Positions 7,209 through 11,942 of a DNA stretch of 11,942 nucleotides are shown here, piece by piece. This DNA is from Planctomycetota bacterium. GTDB taxonomy: Bacteria > Planctomycetota > Planctomycetia > Pirellulales > Pirellulaceae. The stretch spans positions 1 through 11,942 of the forward strand of contig JAPLNJ010000376.1 in the NCBI GenBank assembly GCA_026692885.1, read 5' to 3'. The translations under genes and the position numbers were made by a program. The notes under the pieces are model-generated. The model saw nothing but the letters and a program-made list of their open reading frames with translations, did no database searches and was not told the origin of the DNA. How positions within the stretch are numbered: position 1 is the stretch's first letter; each line of letters starts with the position of its first letter.

Positions 7209-7967
7209 ATGATCCTCGGTAAGCTGTGGCACGCGCTTCAGGCGCAGTTCAACAAACTCGCGAACTTCTTCTGGACCGCCGATCCGATCGCGCAGATGCA
7301 GTACGAATACGACGCGGCCGTCAACCAGCTCAAGGATGGCCGCGAGGGATTGGAGCAGTATCGGGCGATGGTCGAACGCGTCAGCCGCCAAGTGGCCAAT
7401 GACAAGCAGCACGTCGCCAATATCGAGGCGAAGATCAAGGCCTACCTGACTGCCGGAGACCGTGAAACGGCCTCCCGTTTCGCCCTGGAACTCCAGAAGG
7501 CCCGGACGCAGTTGGCAGAGAACCAGGGCCAGCTCACCCTCCACGAGCAGGCCTACAACAACAACGTCCTCAAGATCAAGCACGCGATGAAGAAGTTGGC
7601 CGACGTTCGCGACAAGATCCAGAAGTACGATGCCGAACTCAAGATGAGTCGTGCCGAAGCCGAAATGTCCAAGCTGGCCAGCAGCTTCGACTTCGCCATC
7701 ACGACCGATTTCGGTCAGATCGAACAGGTGATCCAGGACCGCATCGGTCTGAATCGGGCCAAGGTCCGCGTTGCCTCCGACATGTCCAGTGAAGGGGTGG
7801 CTGACGTCCAGCACGAGCAGGCGATGGAATCCGCCCTGGCTGCCCAGGCCTTGCAGGAATTCGAGATCCAGGCTGGTCTGCGCACGCCGGATACCGCCCC
7901 GATCGTCGAGATCGAGAAACAGCTTGGGCCGGCTACGCAGAAGCAAGTGGAAACGGATACGCAGTAG
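7209..7967 (+). CDS. pspA: PspA/IM30 family membrane-remodelling protein
   Basis: A 252-residue, mostly alpha-helical protein of the PspA/Vipp1 family, which binds the inner face of the cytoplasmic membrane, forms rods or rings and helps keep the membrane tight under stress. Structural work places this family in the ESCRT-III superfamily. Residues 1-22 form the expected N-terminal amphipathic helix, followed by long coiled-coil helices at about 27-157. The charged segment after TAGDRETASRFALELQKAR (81-99) matches the family hairpin region. A further helical region spans 168-222, and a 30-residue flexible tail ends at 252. ATG 7209 is preceded by gggagg at 7195-7200. The GTG at 7158 was rejected because it sits at the predicted transcription start. 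The gene is flanked by inverted copies of one repeat and followed by an AAA+ ATPase. The family is clear, the precise subgroup less so. Confidence 0.88.
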   Translation: MILGKLWHALQAQFNKLANFFWTADPIAQMQYEYDAAVNQLKDGREGLEQYRAMVERVSRQVANDKQHVANIEAKIKAYLTAGDRETASRFALELQKARTQLAENQGQLTLHEQAYNNNVLKIKHAMKKLADVRDKIQKYDAELKMSRAEAEMSKLASSFDFAITTDFGQIEQVIQDRIGLNRAKVRVASDMSSEGVADVQHEQAMESALAAQALQEFEIQAGLRTPDTAPIVEIEKQLGPATQKQVETDTQ

Positions 7968-8002
7968 TGGCCTTGACATAAAGTGGCCAACTGCTAGTTG
8001 AA

Positions 8003-8080
8003 GGGTGGCTGGGACAGAACGCAGTGCTGCCCCAGAAGTCGTGGACTGGGGCTTCGCTTAGGCTCAGCCGCCAGCCACCC
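8003..8080 (-). repeat. 78-base palindromic repeat, copy 2 (inverted)
   Basis: This copy is bounded by gggtggctgg (8003-8012) and ccagccaccc (8071-8080). Its reverse complement is identical to copy 1 over the first 36 bases and similar over most of the rest. It occupies most of the gap between pspA and the AAA+ gene. An upstream in-frame ATG at 8024 lies inside it, so residues read from there would be repeat-derived and not part of the ATPase. Confidence 0.75.
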
Positions 8081-8168
8081 CGACCGTGGCGGGAGTCTTT
8101 TTCGATAGTGCGCGCCACCCGGTGTTCCGGCACCGGCCCGCAGAAGATTCTCGACACTTTGGATTCGC

Positions 8169-8174
8169 GGGAGG
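8169..8174 (+). promoter_or_regulatory. Ribosome binding site fixing a GTG start for the AAA+ gene
   Basis: The sequence gggagg lies 8 bases before GTG 8183 and matches the site used by pspA (gggagg, also 8 bases). The next in-frame ATG at 8204 has no such site nearby, and the upstream ATG at 8024 lies within a dispersed repeat. Confidence 0.6.
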
Positions 8175-8182
8175 CGATCACG

Positions 8183-9982
8183 GTGCCCGACGATGCGACG
8201 ATCATGAGTGCTGTTTCGTCCCGACCGCCAATGGTGGGGCGTGAGGAGCAACTCCCGGCCTGGTATCCCGCCTGGGCGCGAGAGCTCGCCGAAGCGTACT
8301 TTTCGAGAACCACCTGTGTCTTTGTCCTGCATGGCAATGTGCACGACCTAATCCAGGCGCCCGTAGGCGATCAGGCCAGTTACAGCAGCCTGCCGGAGTT
8401 TCTGAGCACGCAGGTCTTCGGCAAGTGGGATCTGGTGATCGGCCACGATCTCAGCCGAGGGCTGCGCCTGCTGGCCGGGAACAACGCCGAGCGGCTGCGG
8501 AGCATGGTGCAGTACCTGACAGCCCGCTGGGGCGAGCCCGCCACCTGGCCCCGCGAGCCCGACAAGGTGCTCCTGCTGCTCGACAGTCTCGTCGAGCGGA
8601 TGCTGCTGGAGGATCCGGGCAACCGGAAGCACATCGCGGTCATTTTCGAGTACGGCCAGTACCTGGTTCCCGCCGGCGACTTGAGTTCCCTGGCTCAGGG
8701 TTCGGGAGCGCGGCTGGTGCGGTTCCTCGGTTGGGCGCAGAATCCACACATCAAACGCGTCAACATGGCCTTCTGCCTGATCGCCGACCGCGTGGCCGAG
8801 GTGAACGAGCGGCTGGTGCAGAATCCCTACGTGACGGCGATTGAGGTGCCCTTGCCCGACCGCGACCAACGGCGGCGATTCATCGACTGCTCGGCTCGTG
8901 ATGGCCAATTGGCCAAGCTGACCGACTTCTCCCCCGACCAATTGGCCGATATGTCCAACGGGCTCAGCTTGGTGAACTTGAACGTCGTGCTCGGACAGGC
9001 CGTCCACGCCGAACGCCGCATCGATGCCCAGCGGTTTCGCCTGCTCAAGAAGACCATGATCGAGCGTCAGTGTCGTGATCTGGTCGAGTTTGTCGAGCCG
9101 GACCGAACGCTGGACCTGGTTGTGGGCTATGACGAGGCCAAGCAGCGACTCCAGCAGGACGCCGAATGGATCAGCCGCGGCCAGACCGACGCGGCGCCCA
9201 TGGGCTATTTGATCTGTGGGCCGGTCGGGACCGGTAAGACGTTCCTGGCCGAATGCTACGCCGGCTCCATCGGCATCCCGTGCGTGATGCTCAAGAATTT
9301 CCGCTCGAAGTATGTCGGCGAAACCGAGGGCAACCTGCAGCAAGTGCTGACCGTGCTCCGTTCGTTGGGACCGGTGGTGGTGATCGTCGACGAGGCCGAT
9401 GCGGCCCTGGGCAGCCGGCGCGCGGAAGGGGACTCGGGCACGTCGGCCCGCGTCTTCTCGATGATCGCCAGCCAGATGGGCAATACCCGCTATCGTGGCA
9501 AGATCATCTGGATGCTGCTCACCTCCCGTCCCGACCTGCTGCCCATTGACCTGAAGCGGCAGGGCCGGGCCGAAGTGCACATCCCGTTGATGTATCCGCG
9601 GCGCGATGCGGACATCCGCGCGCTGCTCACGACCCTGGCGCGTAAGAACAAGATCGCCTTGGCCCCCGACGCCGTGCCGCCGGTGTCGGCCGAGCGCAAG
9701 TTGACCGGGGCGGACATTGAGGGTATTGTCCTGAACGCACGCCGTAGCGGCCTGAGCGCAGGTCGCCAGGAAGTCACCCGTGAGGATCTGGAGCGGGCGC
9801 TGGCGGAGTTTGTCCCGTCGGCCCAGGGGCTGGAGAAGGAATTGCAGGAACTCGCCGCCGTCGTAGAATGTACGCAAATGAGCTTCCTGCCTGACGACTG
9901 GCGTCAGAAACTTGCCCAGCCGGGTGCCACCGCGCAGCTCCAGGAACGGATGGCTGCGATCCGCCAGTTGTTGAATGATTGA
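8183..9982 (+). CDS. AAA+ ATPase with a decayed N-terminal ATPase half
   Basis: A 599-residue cytoplasmic protein with two halves. The C-terminal half is an intact classic AAA+ module: Walker A GPVGTGKT (346-353), pore loop KYVG (376-379), Walker B VVVIVDEAD (398-406), a sensor-1-like TSRP (447-450), arginines at 459 and 462 in the place of the Arg finger, and a sensor-2 segment LTGADIEGIV (508-517). The N-terminal half (about 25-300) has AAA-like strands (VFVLHGN 46-52, HIAVIFEYG 150-158, MAFCLIADR 195-203, then AIEVPLPD 219-226) but no Walker A, so it looks catalytically dead. This layout resembles Ycf46-type proteins. GTG 8183 is chosen for its gggagg site. It follows pspA by 215 bases, so the most likely role is ATP-driven remodelling of a protein partner, perhaps PspA. 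The partner is inference. Confidence 0.8.
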   Translation: MPDDATIMSAVSSRPPMVGREEQLPAWYPAWARELAEAYFSRTTCVFVLHGNVHDLIQAPVGDQASYSSLPEFLSTQVFGKWDLVIGHDLSRGLRLLAGNNAERLRSMVQYLTARWGEPATWPREPDKVLLLLDSLVERMLLEDPGNRKHIAVIFEYGQYLVPAGDLSSLAQGSGARLVRFLGWAQNPHIKRVNMAFCLIADRVAEVNERLVQNPYVTAIEVPLPDRDQRRRFIDCSARDGQLAKLTDFSPDQLADMSNGLSLVNLNVVLGQAVHAERRIDAQRFRLLKKTMIERQCRDLVEFVEPDRTLDLVVGYDEAKQRLQQDAEWISRGQTDAAPMGYLICGPVGTGKTFLAECYAGSIGIPCVMLKNFRSKYVGETEGNLQQVLTVLRSLGPVVVIVDEADAALGSRRAEGDSGTSARVFSMIASQMGNTRYRGKIIWMLLTSRPDLLPIDLKRQGRAEVHIPLMYPRRDADIRALLTTLARKNKIALAPDAVPPVSAERKLTGADIEGIVLNARRSGLSAGRQEVTREDLERALAEFVPSAQGLEKELQELAAVVECTQMSFLPDDWRQKLAQPGATAQLQERMAAIRQLLND

Positions 9983-10016
9983 GTGATCACGACGGAGGCA
10001 CGGCCGAAAAGTAACT

Positions 10017-10044
10017 CCCTCGCCCCGGTACTCCGGGGAGAGGG
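10017..10044 (+). terminator. GC-rich hairpin after the AAA+ gene (dispersed repeat)
   Basis: The left arm ccctcgccccgg (10017-10028) pairs with ccggggagaggg (10033-10044) with one mismatch across a tact loop. It starts 34 bases after the AAA+ stop. The following ttggggagagggg is typical of a common bacterial dispersed repeat that I recall from memory. It could attenuate transcription into the next gene. There is no T-run. Confidence 0.5.
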
Positions 10045-10069
10045 TTGGGGAGAGGGGCCGAGAAGCACA

Positions 10070-10090
10070 GGCCGAAGTTATTCTTCGGCC
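10070..10090 (+). terminator. Second hairpin in the AAA+ / 99-residue gene gap
   Basis: The arms ggccgaag (10070-10077) and cttcggcc (10083-10090) form a perfect 8-base stem with an AT-rich 5-base loop. It lies 25 bases after the first hairpin and 58 bases before the next ATG. It may work with that hairpin as an attenuator or mRNA-stability element. Confidence 0.5.
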
Positions 10091-10148
10091 GTTCCTGAGA
10101 GCCGTACGATCGGCTCGATACAACGAGTACCCCGAGAGGACGCGAACG

Positions 10149-10448
10149 ATGACGAAGCAAGAGAAATCCAGTTGGTTTGACGAGCAGACCCAAGCACCTT
10201 TGATCGCCGAACAGGCGCAGCAGCTGGAATCGTTTCTGGCAGCAATGGCCGACGGCCGGATTGACCAGTCCGAGTTGCAGGCCCAGGAGGAACGGCTGGT
10301 CGCGCTGATGCGGAACATCGAGCCACAACTCGACGCGTCGCTGCACAGCCAGGTCACGCAACTGTTGTGCGAGTTGACGGCCTATGACATCATGCAATCG
10401 CTGCACGCGCTGCAGCAATCGCGACCCAAGACCGTCTTCCGCGGTTAG
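10149..10448 (+). CDS. Small helical protein of unknown function
   Basis: A 99-residue acidic, Gln- and Leu-rich protein that I do not recognise. It has no signal peptide, membrane segment or cysteine pair, and reads as two or three amphipathic helices: about 15-33 with an AEQAQQLESFLAAM pattern, 38-57, and 63-90. ADGRIDQSELQAQEERL (34-50) resembles a loop-helix turn but not a full EF-hand. ATG 10149 has gagagga at 10134-10140. The gene is co-oriented between the AAA+ ATPase and the anchored binding protein, with hairpin repeats on both sides, so it may be an adaptor or regulator of this cassette. That is inference from position. Clear spacing and a good ribosome binding site support a real gene. 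Confidence 0.65.
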   Translation: MTKQEKSSWFDEQTQAPLIAEQAQQLESFLAAMADGRIDQSELQAQEERLVALMRNIEPQLDASLHSQVTQLLCELTAYDIMQSLHALQQSRPKTVFRG

Positions 10449-10454
10449 GACCAA

Positions 10455-10518
10455 GTAGGTCAGGCTTTCCAGCCTGACGTCCGTCTCCAGAATCGTCAGG
10501 CTGGAAAGCCTGACCTAC
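10455..10518. repeat. Long perfect hairpin repeat that can also fold as two small hairpins
   Basis: The arms 10455-10479 and 10494-10518 pair perfectly over 25 bases around a 14-base loop. Each arm is itself a palindrome: gtcaggct/agcctgac around ttcc (10459-10478) and the mirrored copy around ggaa (10495-10514). It starts 7 bases after the stop of the 99-residue protein and ends 43 bases before the ribosome binding site of the next gene. From memory the arm sequence is a very common planctomycete dispersed repeat. Confidence 0.75.
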
Positions 10519-10572
10519 GAAGCTCCTGTGCGTCCCTCGCGGGCGCAGTTTCCACCACACAAGGAGAACGCT

Positions 10573-11942
10573 ATGGCGGGACAACCCAAAACACCGTTTT
10601 ACGCCGTCTTGACTGTCGTGATCATCGGACTGGTGATGTTCGCCGCGTGGCGCTCCGATATCTTCGCACCCAAGGCCCGGCAGCAACAGGCCGCTAAGAT
10701 CGATCCGCAGCAACTGGGCCAGCAGGCCGAATCGCCCGACGAGACCGCGTCGCTCACGACAGTCAAAGAGTACACGTTCCGACCGGCGGAGCGGTTGCCG
10801 GAGATCAAAGGCACGTCGGCTTACAAGCCGCTGGAGAATGAAACCGTGCGGTTCGCCCTGAACGTGTGGGCGGGTTGGGGGCCGATCATCCTGGCCAACG
10901 ACGGTTTCCAGGCCGGCAAGGTCTGGAAGACGCCCGAGGGTAAGGATTTCCGCGTCGAGCTAGTGCTGATTGACGACCCGGCCGCGATGATTGGCGCCTA
11001 CGCTGGCGGCCAGGTCCACATCGGCTGGGGCACGCTGGACATGGTACCGTTGTTCGTCGACGGGATGGTGGATAAGACCGGCAAGCCCAAGGACAGCCGC
11101 GTCATGCCCCGTATCTTCCAGCAAATCGACTGGTCCAACGGCGGCGACGGCATCGTGGTCCGCGAGTCCATCAAGACCGTGGCGGACCTGCGCGGCAAGA
11201 AGCTGGCGTTGGCCCAGAACTCGCCGTCGCAGTACTTCGCGCTGAACATGCTCGTCGCGGGGGGCGTGCAGCCGTCGGAAGTGGACATGGTCTACACGAA
11301 CACGGCCTTCGAAGCGGCGGCCGCCTTCAACGCGAACAAGGCCGTTGCCGGGGCTGTGTCCTGGTCGCCCGACATCTATAACCTGGCCAAGAGCAAGGGC
11401 AATCGGCTGCTGGTCACCACGCAGACGGCCAACAAGCTGATCGCCGATGTCTGGTTCGCCCGGGCCGACTTCGCCCAGGACCATCCGGGCATCATCGAGG
11501 GCTTGGTTCGCGGCATCTTTGACGCCATGGAGGAAATCAAGGAACCCGACAAGAAGAGTGCCTGCGCGAAACTGATGGCCGCAGGGTACAACCTCCCCCC
11601 AGAAGACGCGATGAACATGCTGGCCGATGCGCACAACACGAATTGGGCCGAGAATTACCAGTTCTTCGTGAACCAGAACAATCCGACGAATTTCGAGCGG
11701 ATCTGGCGGCAGTCGTACTATCTCTACCGGCAGGTCGGCTCGATCCAGAATTCGCCCATCCGGTTCGATCAGGTGATGGACTTCTCGGTGCTCCAGAAGC
11801 TGGCGAAAGAGGAGAAGTACGCGTCGCAGAAGGATGAGTATCAGATCCAATTGGCGCCGAAGACGGTGGGCGAAATCCGGGCGGAATCGCCCGAAATTCT
11901 CACGAACACGGTGGTCATCCACTTCTTCCCCAACGATTGGGA
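10573..11942 (+). CDS. Membrane-anchored ABC-type substrate-binding protein, 3' end beyond the window
   Basis: This frame stays open from ATG 10573 to the window end (456 full codons), so the gene is partial at its 3' end. aaggag at 10561-10566 precedes the start. Residues 9-26 form one transmembrane segment without a clear cleavage site, so the protein is probably anchored in the inner membrane and faces the periplasm. After a Gln-rich linker (about 37-65), residues 92-415 look like a two-lobed periplasmic binding domain of the NMT1/nitrate-taurine type: RFALNVWAGWGP (93-104), TVADLRGKKLALAQNSPS (202-219), AVAGAVSWSPD (257-267) and FARADFAQDHPGIIEGLVRG (295-314). The last residues TNTVVIHFFPNDW (444-456) resemble the first strand of an OmpA-like peptidoglycan-binding domain, but the rest is not visible. 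A ligand-sensing or transport role in the envelope fits its PspA and AAA+ neighbours. The ligand is unknown. Confidence 0.78.
   Translation, partial: MAGQPKTPFYAVLTVVIIGLVMFAAWRSDIFAPKARQQQAAKIDPQQLGQQAESPDETASLTTVKEYTFRPAERLPEIKGTSAYKPLENETVRFALNVWAGWGPIILANDGFQAGKVWKTPEGKDFRVELVLIDDPAAMIGAYAGGQVHIGWGTLDMVPLFVDGMVDKTGKPKDSRVMPRIFQQIDWSNGGDGIVVRESIKTVADLRGKKLALAQNSPSQYFALNMLVAGGVQPSEVDMVYTNTAFEAAAAFNANKAVAGAVSWSPDIYNLAKSKGNRLLVTTQTANKLIADVWFARADFAQDHPGIIEGLVRGIFDAMEEIKEPDKKSACAKLMAAGYNLPPEDAMNMLADAHNTNWAENYQFFVNQNNPTNFERIWRQSYYLYRQVGSIQNSPIRFDQVMDFSVLQKLAKEEKYASQKDEYQIQLAPKTVGEIRAESPEILTNTVVIHFFPNDW

Noticed and set aside
8348..10357. A 669-codon open frame on the minus strand
   Set aside because: It lies antisense to the AAA+ gene and the 99-residue gene, has no family motifs, and its composition is that of a shadow of GC-rich coding sequence. 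The plus strand has clear Walker motifs.

Overview
The window looks like chromosomal DNA of a planctomycete (Planctomycetota, Pirellulales-like). The reasons are the GC-rich coding sequence, a Tat-exported Gfo/Idh/MocA oxidoreductase with the long insert typical of this phylum, secreted beta-helix and glycosidase proteins, and several short palindromic repeats that I recognise from memory as widespread in planctomycete genomes. No rRNA, tRNA, CRISPR array or intact insertion sequence was seen.

Layout. (1) 1-1200 is gene-poor: short hairpin repeats at 1-401, a truncated IS1634-type transposase on the minus strand (402-752), and a stretch with no convincing gene (753-1200). (2) 1201-4758 (+) holds a flavin reductase-like protein, a secreted right-handed beta-helix protein whose start overlaps the reductase by 22 bases, and a Tat-signal Gfo/Idh/MocA oxidoreductase with its own promoter-like sequence. 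(3) 4759-4898 is a convergent gap holding a strong palindrome. (4) 4899-6710 (-) is a secreted clan GH-A-like glycosidase preceded by 18-base tandem repeats. (5) 6711-7208 carries a 172-base nested inverted-repeat element and a sigma70-like promoter. (6) 7209-11942 (+) is a four-gene run: a PspA/IM30 (ESCRT-III-like) protein, an AAA+ ATPase with a decayed first ATPase half, a 99-residue protein of unknown function, and a membrane-anchored ABC-type substrate-binding protein that runs off the window just as a possible OmpA-like domain begins.

How the genes may work together. The first block suggests extracytoplasmic sugar or polysaccharide metabolism. The last block is the most interesting part. 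A membrane-remodelling PspA family protein sits beside an AAA+ ATPase with an intact pore loop, followed by an envelope-anchored binding protein, which suggests an envelope-maintenance system in which the ATPase could act on the PspA polymer as Vps4 acts on ESCRT-III. That is inference from gene order and motifs. A different palindromic element lies before pspA and at each later junction of this run, so the genes may be expressed at different levels, or the junctions may simply tolerate repeat insertion.
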